DNA of 64,000 nucleotides from positions 248,001 to 312,000 of the forward strand of contig JAXLVB010000002.1 of assembly GCA_046329195.1 (NCBI GenBank), written 5' to 3'. Under the pieces are notes generated by a model. The model searched no databases, was not told where the DNA came from, and saw only the letters and a list, made by a program, of their open reading frames with translations. This document shows, one piece after another, positions 33,393 through 41,541 of the stretch (within the stretch, counting starts at the first letter, position 1; each line of letters opens with the position of its first letter). This DNA comes from JAXLVB01 sp046329195 (GTDB taxonomy: Bacteria; Bacteroidota; Bacteroidia; Cytophagales; Spirosomataceae). The position numbers and the translations under genes were made by a program.

Positions 33393-34036
33393 TTTTTACC
33401 AAAAATCTGGAACAATTTACTCACGATGTTGATGCGCTTGGTCGTGCGAGCCAGTGCCGAATCTTTTTCGTCGAAGATAACTTTACCATCTTTTTCCAAG
33501 TACTCGTCGCCAGTATCTTCGTGTAGCCCTACTTTGTAGTTACGAGTAAAAATGCCCAATACCGCCCCCAATCCAAAGAAAAAGACTACTACCAAGTAGA
33601 GTATCCATTTGTCATTTTGGAAACGAGACAGGCTTATCTTTACGTAGGTTTTGTTGGTGGTGGGGTCATACAAAACCGCAAGGGGTGTTTGAGGCTGAAA
33701 ACTGTTAAATTCCTCGTCTGAAATATATTCTGAGGTACTTTGGGTAATGGCCTGCCCATTGCTACGCCGAAAGCTGACCTTTACTGTATTGTCAGGAGTA
33801 GAAGAAGAAGATTGTACTTTCGTTTTTTCGAGTAGGGTCGCTTGGTACGTTTCGCCGTGTTGGGTAAGGCTTTTGAGGGTTTGCTCGTCTTGATAAATCC
33901 AATAAGCTATGGCCATTGAGACTACCGTAAACAAGAAAAAAAGGCGTAATCCTAACGAATTATAACGCCTCAAGACAAACCAGTACACAGCGAAAAAAAA
34001 GAGGCCGAGGAGGATTTTTTCGACTAAAGGATTCAT
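33389..34036 (-). CDS. DUF3592-like membrane protein
   Basis: The start at 34036 (MNPLVEKILLGLFFFAVYWF) is preferred over an ATG five codons upstream. Two N-terminal helices (ILLGLFFFAVYWFVL and LFFLFTVVSMAIAYWIY) precede a beta-rich domain of about 100 residues (GETYQATLLEKTKV, NTVKVSFRRSNGQAIT, PLAVLYDPTTNKTYV). A third helix (WILYLVVVFFFGLGAVLGIF) and a charged tail follow. The domain between the helices resembles DUF3592. No function is known. The gene overlaps the end of the convergent DUF5690 gene by four bases. Confidence 0.62.
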   Translation of the reverse strand: MNPLVEKILLGLFFFAVYWFVLRRYNSLGLRLFFLFTVVSMAIAYWIYQDEQTLKSLTQHGETYQATLLEKTKVQSSSSTPDNTVKVSFRRSNGQAITQSTSEYISDEEFNSFQPQTPLAVLYDPTTNKTYVKISLSRFQNDKWILYLVVVFFFGLGAVLGIFTRNYKVGLHEDTGDEYLEKDGKVIFDEKDSALARTTKRINIVSKLFQIFGKN

Positions 34037-34191
34037 GCCAGCAATAATCATTGCAGTAGTTTTTTGCCAAAACTAAACGCTAACCAATTCATTGCCAAAG
34101 ATGTAGGGCTTCATTGAGTAAGCGGTTAAAAATGAGTAATGCCCAATGTCAAGAAATGACTAACTTTCGCTGCACTTAATTACCTGCGCCC

Positions 34192-35535
34192 ATGCTCTCT
34201 ACCTCCTACGTCTCCTTCCTGCTCATAAGCAGCATTGTCCTGATTATTTTGCTGAGTTCACGTTTCAAAATCAATACGTTTTTTGTGTTGATTCTAGTAG
34301 CTATGGCCGTAGGGATGGCAGCCGGAATGGATGGAGACGCCATGCTCAAAGCGTTGAAAGTTGGCTTTGGCGGAACCTTAGAAAAAATCGGGCTACTGAT
34401 TATTTTAGGGGCCACCTTGGGGGTGATTTTAGATAAAACCAACGCTACCCTGAGTTTGGCCAACTATATCTTGGCCCGCACAGGCGAGCGGTATGCACCC
34501 TTTGCCATTACGTTGATTGGTTTTTTGATAGGGCTTCCTATCTTTTGTGATTCAGGTTTTGTGGTGCTAAGTGGCTTGGCCGTTTCGTTGGGAAAGAAAA
34601 TGCCACTGGCTCGGTTGGTCTTGGTGGGGTGTTTGGCTACGTCGTTGTATGCCGTCCATTGCTTGGTGCCGCCGCATCCGGGCATAACGGCTGCTGCCGG
34701 AACCCTCGGCGTGGATATAGGTAAAGCCATGCTGTTTGGTACGTTGCTGGCTTTGCCAGGGGCAGCCGTAGGGTATTGGTGGGCCAACCGGCAAGGAAAG
34801 TTATTAAACGACCCACAAGTACAAGATAGTTACGAAACACTCTCCTTGGCCGAAAGCCCCCAACACTTGCCTTCAGCGGGGTTATCGTTTCTGCCAATTG
34901 TGGTTCCGATTGCCCTAATTGCCTTAAAATCAATTGTTTTGTTGTCTCCAAGTTGGTTAGGAGCAATAGGATTGAGCATGATTAAACTAGCAGGAGAACC
35001 CATCATGGCCTTGTTGGTAGGTATTGTGCTCACTTTTCCGTTGTTTCCGTTGTTTGACAAGACGCTGCTGAATCGTTTAATGGACGATGCCATCGAAAAA
35101 GCTGGGCCTATTTTGGCCGTTACAGCGGCGGGCGGAGCCTTTGGCGAAATCATCAAAGGACTTGATTTAGGGCAGGTCTATGGAGGTATTTTCGCAGACA
35201 GTGGTCTTGGACTGGCGGTGCCGTTTGTATTGGCGTTGGTGTTCAAAACGGCTCAAGGGTCGTCAACGGTAGCCATTATTTCCACTGCCTCTTTGCTGAC
35301 TCCGCTCTTGCCTGTATTGGGTTTTCAGACTGCCGACGAAACTTTATTTGCATTAATGGCAATGGGTGTTGGTTCTATGTGTGTGTCGCACGCTAACGAC
35401 TCGTATTTTTGGGTTATTTCCCGTTTTGGGAATGTAAACGTTTCCCAAACATTACGACTTTTCTCCGTGGCATCGGCCTTGATGGGTCTTACCTCGTTGC
35501 TTGTTTTACTTGTTGCTCGTTGGTTATTGGGGTAA
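34192..35535 (+). CDS. GntP-family permease
   Basis: The 447-aa inner-membrane protein has the GntP family features: FGGTLEKIGLLIILGATLG in the first third, LIGLPIFCDSGFVVLSGLA, AVHCLVPPHPGITAAAGTLG and the C-terminal GSSTVAIISTASLLTPL and MCVSHANDSYFWVISRFG. These permeases import gluconate, other sugar acids or related anions by proton symport. No sugar-acid kinase or dehydrogenase lies nearby, so the substrate cannot be named. An inverted repeat follows the gene. Confidence 0.92.
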   Translation: MLSTSYVSFLLISSIVLIILLSSRFKINTFFVLILVAMAVGMAAGMDGDAMLKALKVGFGGTLEKIGLLIILGATLGVILDKTNATLSLANYILARTGERYAPFAITLIGFLIGLPIFCDSGFVVLSGLAVSLGKKMPLARLVLVGCLATSLYAVHCLVPPHPGITAAAGTLGVDIGKAMLFGTLLALPGAAVGYWWANRQGKLLNDPQVQDSYETLSLAESPQHLPSAGLSFLPIVVPIALIALKSIVLLSPSWLGAIGLSMIKLAGEPIMALLVGIVLTFPLFPLFDKTLLNRLMDDAIEKAGPILAVTAAGGAFGEIIKGLDLGQVYGGIFADSGLGLAVPFVLALVFKTAQGSSTVAIISTASLLTPLLPVLGFQTADETLFALMAMGVGSMCVSHANDSYFWVISRFGNVNVSQTLRLFSVASALMGLTSLLVLLVARWLLG

Positions 35536-35537
35536 GA

Positions 35538-35574
35538 CTACCCCTGTCAGGGTTTTCAACCACTGACAGGGTAG
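35538..35574. terminator. Inverted repeat between convergent gntP-like and phospholipase C-like genes
   Basis: CTACCCCTGTCAG and CTGACAGGGTAG form a 12-13 bp stem with one bulge around an 11-nt loop, immediately after the permease stop. No T run follows on either strand, so it may be a weak terminator or an mRNA-stabilising structure. Confidence 0.5.
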
Positions 35575-35593
35575 CAACTGGGCAATTTTCTAC

Positions 35594-36577
35594 TTATTCT
35601 TCTTTGCGAGCTTTTAGCAAATTGTTGGCTAACAGTTGGTTAGCTTTCCAAGCCTTACGTTCTACTTTAAGCTGTTTTTTGTCGTCTTTGCTGATGGGCT
35701 GTAGGTCAGACAAGTTAGGGCAACCTGCATCATACCAGCATGTGTACCAAAAATCAGACAAAGTTTGAGCCGTTCTGACCACTTGTTCTTGTACCGAAGT
35801 AGCCAAACGCTGACTATAACGCCGAGCAAATAGACCCGAATATGCCTGATACGGACGACCGTTCCGACCTGTTTTGGTGTTGTATTTTTCTGCAGTTGCA
35901 ACGCCCTCGCTGGCTTTACGCTCTTCTTCAAAAACAGCTTTTACCAGTACATGAGTATGGCGAAGCACTTCCCAGATTTCGTGTTGGGGGTCTTTTAAGT
36001 AACGTACTTTATGAGGATGATACAACTGGTACTCTTGAATGTCCATTTCGGGCAAAGTGCTTTCCCACAAGGCATGAAGCCCTCTTTGGTTAGTGAGTTG
36101 GCCGTCGTAGTTGAGGCTCGTGTGCAAAGGCACGTGCGCATCGCCTACATAATGACACACTTCTGCTGCATAATACAAAATACTATCTTTCTGTTGACTC
36201 CGAAAGGCTTCGGTCAATTTCAGGCGCATTTCTTCGACACGCCAAGGAACGGTGCCGTATTTTTTGAGCGTATCAGCGGTGTATTTAGCAACAGCATCAG
36301 TCCAGCGTTCGGGCATTTTCCAAGCGGCACTGTCGCCAAAGGCTTCAAAGTCAATAAAATGCCGAGGGGCTTCGAGGGGGTCAGTATTGCGGCGAACATC
36401 TGGCCGAACCGAGTTATAGACCAAATATTCCATATTTTTATGGAAAAAGCCCTGCATTTTTTTGGGTAAATAATACGTAGCCAACTGTGGACTGATACGA
36501 TGCACAAAGAAGCCCCAGCCAAACAAGAGGCAGTTGGCAGCTAACAGAAGGCCAAGGGTCAAAAGCGGTTTTTTCAT
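35594..36577 (-). CDS. Zinc-dependent phospholipase C/S1-P1 nuclease-like protein, exported
   Basis: The 327-aa protein has an N-terminal signal segment ending LLFGWG. Family members begin the mature chain with a Trp whose amine binds zinc, and the tryptophan of GWGFFVHR fits. Other metal ligands are His26 (FVHR), RPDVRR, APRHFIDFE and the hallmark AAEVCHYVGDAHVPLHTSLNYDG with HALWES. This is the trinuclear zinc fold shared by phospholipase C and S1/P1 nucleases. It could release phosphate-containing fragments from lipids or nucleic acids in the periplasm. Its start overlaps the end of the upstream acetyltransferase gene by four bases (ATGA). Confidence 0.82.
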   Translation of the reverse strand: MKKPLLTLGLLLAANCLLFGWGFFVHRISPQLATYYLPKKMQGFFHKNMEYLVYNSVRPDVRRNTDPLEAPRHFIDFEAFGDSAAWKMPERWTDAVAKYTADTLKKYGTVPWRVEEMRLKLTEAFRSQQKDSILYYAAEVCHYVGDAHVPLHTSLNYDGQLTNQRGLHALWESTLPEMDIQEYQLYHPHKVRYLKDPQHEIWEVLRHTHVLVKAVFEEERKASEGVATAEKYNTKTGRNGRPYQAYSGLFARRYSQRLATSVQEQVVRTAQTLSDFWYTCWYDAGCPNLSDLQPISKDDKKQLKVERKAWKANQLLANNLLKARKEE

Positions 36578-37047
36578 AGGGTTGATGATAGCGTTAATTC
36601 AAAATATAAAGCATTAGCCATCGGATTATAGACATACGGCTCGCAGGGTACAAAACCGAAACTTTCGTATAGCCGGATGGCATCGGTCATGGTGCTGAGG
36701 GTGTCTAATTTCATACACTTATAGCCGGACTGCCGAGCAAAGGTAAGCAATTCTGCTACTAATTGGTGGGCAATACCCTGACCACGGTAGGCAGGACGAA
36801 CGTACAGGCGTTTCATTTCACAAATTCGGGGGGCAATTTCTTTAAGTGCCACACAGCCAGCCAGAGCACTTTCTTGTTGATAGACAAGCATACAGCCTTT
36901 GGGAGGGCCATAAAGAGAGAGCAAATCGGCAAATTCTTTGTCGGTGTTTTGAAAAGTAGAAATATCAAAGCCCAACGAGGCGATGTATTCTAAAAAAATA
37001 GCCTTGACGTCGGCTAATTCAGCCTCTGACGTGACGTAATGAAGCAT
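36574..37047 (-). CDS. GNAT-family N-acetyltransferase
   Basis: This 157-aa cytoplasmic enzyme has the GNAT acetyl-CoA motif in RLYVRPAYRGQGIAHQLV, preceded by LAGCVALKEIAPRICEM (strand 4 region) and followed by GYKCMKLDTLSTMTDAIRLYESFGFVP. The acceptor substrate is unknown. It overlaps the downstream phospholipase C-like gene by four bases and so forms an operon with it, although the functional link is not obvious. Confidence 0.9.
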   Translation of the reverse strand: MLHYVTSEAELADVKAIFLEYIASLGFDISTFQNTDKEFADLLSLYGPPKGCMLVYQQESALAGCVALKEIAPRICEMKRLYVRPAYRGQGIAHQLVAELLTFARQSGYKCMKLDTLSTMTDAIRLYESFGFVPCEPYVYNPMANALYFELTLSSTL

Positions 37048-37178
37048 TATTTGCTGCTATGGGTTGGGTGAACGAACAGGTAGGTGACAGCTCACAGATT
37101 AACAATCGAACGATATTTTTCTCCCTAAAAGTACAGCTTTTGATTGACTTTTTTGAAACAAAACTGTATTCTTACTCC

Positions 37179-37922
37179 ATGAAAACGATTGATGATGTAG
37201 TAAGTCGCCTTTCTGAGATTGTGCTTTGGGCTGAGCAAAAGCAGTCGGCAATGGGGTATTTTGCTTCTTTGTATCGAAGCATGACCTTGGCCGTGCAAGA
37301 TGGTATCAAAAAGGGAAGTTTTGAGGACGGTCCTCGTATGGAAGCATTGGACGTTCGTTTTGCCAAACGATACATCGATGCTTTTGATGCTTATCAGGCT
37401 GGAAAACGGCCCACAGCGTCGTGGCAAAAGGCATTTGATGCTGCCAAAAACAACCGCATTACAGTGATTCAACATTTAATGTTGGGCATTAATGCGCACA
37501 TCAATCTGGATTTGGCCATTGCTGCTGCCGAAACAGCTCCTAACGAGCAGATTCTGTTGCTTCAAGCCGATTTTGATAAAATCAACAGTATCATAGCGAA
37601 TTTGACAGGAAAAGTACAGGATAAATTGGCTCAGATTTGGTTGCCTTTTCGATTGATGGACGACTTGCTCAAGACCGAAGACGAAGGAATGGTGAACTTT
37701 AGCATTACAGTGGCTCGTAAATTTTCGTGGGCGTCGGCACTCTTGTTGGCTCCGATGAACCCCACTCAGAAAGCCATTCAGATTGGTAAGATGGATCAAA
37801 CCGTAGTTCAATTGGCCGATAAAATCATCAATCCGGGTTGGCTGATTAGCAGTGCGTTATGGACGGTGAGAATGGGAGAGAGTGGTACAATAAATGAACG
37901 CATTAAGGTGTTATCCTTATAA
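37179..37922 (+). CDS. DUF5995 family protein
   Basis: The ATG at 37179 (MKTIDDVVSRLSEIVLWAEQ) is the natural start; the frame is open for 40 codons upstream but without protein-like sequence. The 247-aa product is all-helical, with the DUF5995 features GYFASLYRSMTLAVQDGI, RFAKRYIDAFDAYQAG, and HLMLGINAHINLDLAIAA, the last a possible metal- or heme-facing helix. No function is established. The next gene, a small lipoprotein, starts 12 bp downstream, so they are probably co-transcribed. Confidence 0.8.
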   Translation: MKTIDDVVSRLSEIVLWAEQKQSAMGYFASLYRSMTLAVQDGIKKGSFEDGPRMEALDVRFAKRYIDAFDAYQAGKRPTASWQKAFDAAKNNRITVIQHLMLGINAHINLDLAIAAAETAPNEQILLLQADFDKINSIIANLTGKVQDKLAQIWLPFRLMDDLLKTEDEGMVNFSITVARKFSWASALLLAPMNPTQKAIQIGKMDQTVVQLADKIINPGWLISSALWTVRMGESGTINERIKVLSL

Positions 37923-37934
37923 ATTAACAAAAGC

Positions 37935-38339
37935 ATGAAAGCAATTTGTCTGATTGTGATGACAATAGCAAGCGCTATATCGTGTAAAAACAACGCAATT
38001 GATAGCAGCACGTTGCAACAAGGAATTTGGGGCGGCGACCACATCCGCATGGAAGTAGCCACCGACCGAGTGAGTTTTGAATGGGATTGTGCTTGGGGCG
38101 AAATCACCAATCCCATCACGGTTTCAAACAACCAATTCAGCGCCGATGGTACCTATACTCGTGGCTTGGGTGGGGCTATTCCGGTAGGTGTTCAACCTAA
38201 GGTAGAGCCCGCCACTTATACAGGCGTACTCAAAGGAAATACGTTAGAAATTCAAGTGGTGGTTAAGTCCACCACTCAAAATGTAGGCACTTTCCAATTG
38301 GAATATGGCAAAGAATCTCGCTTAGTTAAGTGCCTATAG
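37935..38339 (+). CDS. Small lipoprotein of unknown function
   Basis: The 134-aa protein has a lipobox SAISC with Cys17 as the lipidation site and a beta-rich mature domain (GIWGGDHIRMEVATDRVSF, FSADGTYTRG, TYTGVLKGNTLEIQVVV) that looks like a small barrel or lipocalin-like fold. It follows the DUF5995 gene by 12 bp. Its last bases overlap the convergent PhnZ-type gene by six. I do not recognise a named family. Confidence 0.7.
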   Translation: MKAICLIVMTIASAISCKNNAIDSSTLQQGIWGGDHIRMEVATDRVSFEWDCAWGEITNPITVSNNQFSADGTYTRGLGGAIPVGVQPKVEPATYTGVLKGNTLEIQVVVKSTTQNVGTFQLEYGKESRLVKCL

Positions 38340-38891
38340 CGACAAACTCCGCTCAGCCATTTGCTTGTAATGATTCATATCTGGAATCGGCTGCTCGGTT
38401 TCTTTGGCAGCTTCGTCCCAGTACCTCATCCTAAGACTGAGCTGAAACAGCGGATGTCGCTCAAAATCAGCGGCTTCTTGGGCTGTCATTACTCCGCCTT
38501 GAAACACCAACGTTTGCCGACTGGCTTCCGATAGTTTGTCATAATACGCAGGTTGAGCAAAACACAGATACCGTTTAGCAGCTACGTGAGCATTAATAAG
38601 AAACGTCACTTTTTCTGAAAAGCCCATTTCTTGTATATACGCTGCCCCTACTTTTTCGTGTGACAGGTGCCCCATACCATTCATGTCTTCATGTGATTGC
38701 ATGGGCATCAAGTGACCAATATCATGAAAAAGAGCTGCTAAAATAACCTCTTCGTCATAACCCTCAGACTCAGCCAGTTGAGCTGATTGCACCGAGTGTT
38801 CCAAAATCGTAACAGGCTCTCCAATGTATTCGTTGCCGCCGTGGTGCTCATAGAGCGCAAATAGCTGATTTACTTTTTCGGGTATATTCAT
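38334..38891 (-). CDS. PhnZ-type HD-domain mixed-valence diiron oxygenase
   Basis: This 185-aa protein belongs to the phosphonate-degradation HD family. The iron ligands and substrate residues I recall for PhnZ all appear at a constant offset of minus two: Tyr22 and Glu25 in the YIGE lid motif, His32, His56-Asp57 (LFHDIGH), His78, His102, Lys106 and Asp159. PhnZ cleaves the C-P bond of (R)-2-amino-1-hydroxyethylphosphonate to glycine and phosphate; relatives act on trimethylammonium analogues (TmpB). No hydroxylase partner is adjacent. A phosphonate substrate is very likely; which one is open. Confidence 0.85.
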   Translation of the reverse strand: MNIPEKVNQLFALYEHHGGNEYIGEPVTILEHSVQSAQLAESEGYDEEVILAALFHDIGHLMPMQSHEDMNGMGHLSHEKVGAAYIQEMGFSEKVTFLINAHVAAKRYLCFAQPAYYDKLSEASRQTLVFQGGVMTAQEAADFERHPLFQLSLRMRYWDEAAKETEQPIPDMNHYKQMAERSLSL

Positions 38892-39083
38892 AAAAATAAG
38901 AAGCGTTAACCGTCTGATGTATTGAGAATGTCTAAGAATTTGTACAAGTTAGTGCAGGGAATGTCGTTTTATATGTACTTTTAGGTCAACATTCAAAGGC
39001 ATAAAGATACGCTTTTGTTGATAGCAAGGAGATGTTTTGTTGAAATATCCTTGCCCATTTTATTTAACCTTAAACCTACTGTC

Positions 39084-39917
39084 ATGGTAACTCGTCGTTC
39101 ATTTTTACAATCGTCAGCCTCTTTGCTGGGCTTAGGGCTGGTAGCTAACGAGCTTCAAGCCAAAGGCACGCTGAAAGAGTTTGGCTGTCAGCTATATAGC
39201 ATTCGGGATGTGCTCCCCAAAGCTCCTCAAGACTATATGAAACAGCTTGCCTCAATGGGCTATCGTTATTTTGAAAGCTATTCAAAAGATCCATTTTGGG
39301 GTATGAAACCCGCCGAACTCAAGACGTTCTTGGCCGATCACAACGCCCGTATGGTGAGTACACACGCAGGGCTGCCTGATACCAACGAGGAGTTAGTTGC
39401 CAAGGCTGTCGAAGCGGGCTTGAAGTACATAATCTGTCCGTTTATTGGCATGCAGCCTTCTAAAGACGCATGGTTGCAAAAGGCAGATGCCTTCAATAAA
39501 AATGGCGAATTATGTAAAAAGTACGGCATACAATACGGCTATCATAATCACTCGTACTCGTTTACGTTTGCCAATGGGGCCTTAGGGCAAAAGGTACTGA
39601 TTGAAAACACCGACCCCAAATTGGTTTGTTTCGAGTTGGATATGTGCTGGAGCGAAGCCGCTGGCGAAGACACCATCGCCCACCTTCACAAATATGCTGA
39701 CCGCTATCAGCTTTGCCATGTCAAACAACTTGAAACCAAGACGCCTAAACCAAAGCAAACAGATTTGGATAAGGGTATTATTGACTACAAAAAAATACTT
39801 CATGAAGCCATGAAAGACAAAATGAAGTATTATTTGGTAGAACAAGAAGAATACCCTGTCAACTCTATCGACAGCATGAAGTCGAATGCGGCGTATTTGA
39901 AAGACTTGAAATTTTAA
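39084..39917 (+). CDS. Exported sugar phosphate isomerase/epimerase-like TIM barrel
   Basis: The start at 39084 gives MVTRRSFLQSSASLLGLGLV, a twin-arginine signal; the open frame upstream is not used. The 277-aa mature region is an AP endonuclease family 2-type TIM barrel: FGCQLYSIRDVL, YRYFESYS, MVSTHAG, YGYHNHSYSF, VCFELDMCWSEAAG, YQLCHVKQLE and YYLVEQEEYP carry the metal and substrate residues (E, H, D, H, E). Related exported proteins act on sugars or inositols, but the substrate is unknown. Tat export suggests folding with a metal in the cytoplasm. A strong terminator follows. Confidence 0.88.
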   Translation: MVTRRSFLQSSASLLGLGLVANELQAKGTLKEFGCQLYSIRDVLPKAPQDYMKQLASMGYRYFESYSKDPFWGMKPAELKTFLADHNARMVSTHAGLPDTNEELVAKAVEAGLKYIICPFIGMQPSKDAWLQKADAFNKNGELCKKYGIQYGYHNHSYSFTFANGALGQKVLIENTDPKLVCFELDMCWSEAAGEDTIAHLHKYADRYQLCHVKQLETKTPKPKQTDLDKGIIDYKKILHEAMKDKMKYYLVEQEEYPVNSIDSMKSNAAYLKDLKF

Positions 39918-39977
39918 GAAACCAGGAAAGTTATTGCTACTAACTTTTTTGGTTAACTACATTTTGGTACGTTTGGA

Positions 39978-40003
39978 GGAGGTCATCACTGACCTCCTTT
40001 TTT
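39978..40003 (+). terminator. Terminator after the TIM-barrel isomerase gene
   Basis: GGAGGTCA and TGACCTCC pair across a 4-nt loop, followed by six T residues. Confidence 0.92.
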
Positions 40004-40031
40004 ACGTACTTAGTTGTTACACAACAGTTTG

Positions 40032-41123
40032 TTATTTTTTGATTGCCCCCGAAACAACCTCTCCAACGGGCTGTTTGTTTTGATAATCAATACCCAAGAA
40101 CGCTGCTAATGTTTTGGCCAATTGGTTCTGAAAATACTGAGCCGAAGTACTGACTTCGCCAGTAGGAGGGGTGTCTGGCCCGATGACAGCAAACCAAATT
40201 TCATACGAATTGGGCGTTTTGGTGCCGTGGTCTTTCCAGCGAACTTTAGGCTGAAAACCCCTGCCATGGTCGGTGGTGATGATGAAGGTGGTTTTGTTTC
40301 GGTACTTTGGTTGCGACTGTACATAGTTCCACAAGTCGGCGATATAGCTATCTACCCGGTGGGCAGCTGATAAATAATCTCGATAGTTGCCGTCATGAGC
40401 GTAGTCGTCGGTTTCGTCAAATGCTAAAAATAACACCTTTGGCGAGGCTCGCTTCACATACTCTTTGGCGTATTGGTAGGTGAGTAAATCTAACCGAGCT
40501 GACGTTCCCCACGGGCTGGGTAGATTGGGTAACAGTTCGTTTAAATACAGTTCTCGCTCACTCAACTTTCCTTGTTGGGCAGGAGTTACGCCTGCATTGA
40601 CCGGAATTCCGCTGCGGTTGGTATGGATAATCCACGGGAAAACATCCCATGAAGCAAAAGCTGCAATTTGCCCTTGAAATCCTTTCTGCCGATGCAAAAA
40701 CTCTAAGACGGTCACGTTCGGATTATCTTTTTTGTCATTTGAGTTAATGCTTTCATCCACAAATCCAGTTAAAATTTCGCTGTATCCAGGGTACGAAAAC
40801 CAATACGGATTCAGTACATTGACTTTGTTGCCTAACCAACGATTGCCATAAAGTTGTCCTTGTTGGGCAATCGTATTCCAGAAAAAGGGCATTAGCTTCG
40901 TACGGCGCTGTTGGGGTGTTTCTGCCCAAAACGTCTTGACGGTATTGGCAGAATCTTTGGTGAAAGTTCGGTCAAAAAGCAAGGACGAGTCAGCACCGCC
41001 ATAGAGTTCTTGCCAGCGAAAGCCGTCGGTTGTAATCAAGAAAACGTGTTCGGTGAGGTGCTGCTGTGCAGAGGCACAAAAGCTCCCAACCCAGCAAAAG
41101 AGCACAATTAATGTTTTTTTCAT
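40032..41123 (-). CDS. Exported alkaline phosphatase/NPP-superfamily enzyme
   Basis: The start at 41123 (MKKTLIVLFCWVGSFCASAQ) yields a clean signal peptide. The core follows the type I phosphodiesterase/phosphopentomutase fold: VFLITTDGFRWQELYGG with the first metal Asp, WFSYPGYSEILTG with the likely nucleophile Ser/Thr, FAFDETDDYAHDGNYRDY-like metal site (LAFDETDDYAHDG), and IITTDHGRG with RWKDHG for the remaining ligands. It differs from the PafA-like enzyme and lacks its KxR pair. The substrate is unknown. It lies downstream of a SusC/SusD pair and 4 bp after a small ORF. Confidence 0.85.
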   Translation of the reverse strand: MKKTLIVLFCWVGSFCASAQQHLTEHVFLITTDGFRWQELYGGADSSLLFDRTFTKDSANTVKTFWAETPQQRRTKLMPFFWNTIAQQGQLYGNRWLGNKVNVLNPYWFSYPGYSEILTGFVDESINSNDKKDNPNVTVLEFLHRQKGFQGQIAAFASWDVFPWIIHTNRSGIPVNAGVTPAQQGKLSERELYLNELLPNLPSPWGTSARLDLLTYQYAKEYVKRASPKVLFLAFDETDDYAHDGNYRDYLSAAHRVDSYIADLWNYVQSQPKYRNKTTFIITTDHGRGFQPKVRWKDHGTKTPNSYEIWFAVIGPDTPPTGEVSTSAQYFQNQLAKTLAAFLGIDYQNKQPVGEVVSGAIKK

Positions 41124-41127
41124 GCGA

Positions 41128-41364
41128 TTAGTCGAATAGATAAACGCCGTCTTCGTTAGGAGCGTAGTATTCAATATTACCGATTTGTTCGGTTGGAGTG
41201 GTTTTATTCATACTTTTGATGGTAGTAACATAGCAGAACGAGTGCTGATTTGTAGCAAATTGGTCGCAAAAGTCGCCATTTTGGCTGTCAATCAGATTAG
41301 ATAAATCGAGTGGCCGAAACAATTTAGATATCGAAGCAGGCTGTTGGTTAGGTTGATGTGTCAT
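41128..41364 (-). CDS. Possible small protein upstream of the NPP-type enzyme
   Basis: This 78-codon frame begins at ATG 41362-41364 and stops 4 bp before the start of the phosphatase-like gene, a spacing that suggests translational coupling. The product (starting MTHQPNQQPASISKLFRPLD and ending EYYAPNEDGVYLFD) has no signal peptide or membrane segment. I know no family. It may be real or chance. Confidence 0.38.
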   Translation of the reverse strand: MTHQPNQQPASISKLFRPLDLSNLIDSQNGDFCDQFATNQHSFCYVTTIKSMNKTTPTEQIGNIEYYAPNEDGVYLFD

Positions 41365-41473
41365 GGTTGTAAGGGGGATAGTACTGAATCGTTACGGTTT
41401 TGAAATGAAAAAGCAATCATTCAGAACGATGGCTTTGAGTTAAACTAATTGGGGCATCCAAAGGTTGAAAGAA

Positions 41474-41502
41474 AGTAGCGTAACCCATGGGGTCACGCTA
41501 CT
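41474..41502 (-). terminator. Terminator-like hairpin after the susD-like gene
   Basis: AGTAGCGT and ACGCTACT, extended by ACCC/GGGT with one mismatch, form a stem. On the minus strand it is followed by TTCTTTC, about 40 bp past the SusD-like stop. Confidence 0.65.
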
Positions 41503-41541
41503 CCAATCTCTGACCAATTATTCAATAATCCTATGATGCGT

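Noticed and set aside
34464..35156. Several minus-strand frames inside the GntP gene
   Set aside because: They are antisense shadows of a conserved permease and have no protein-like features.
30015..38891. One large phosphonate operon
   Set aside because: The genes lie on both strands, with a GntP permease, a phospholipase C-like gene, an acetyltransferase and others in between; only the FAD oxidoreductase and PhnX-like genes are adjacent on one strand.
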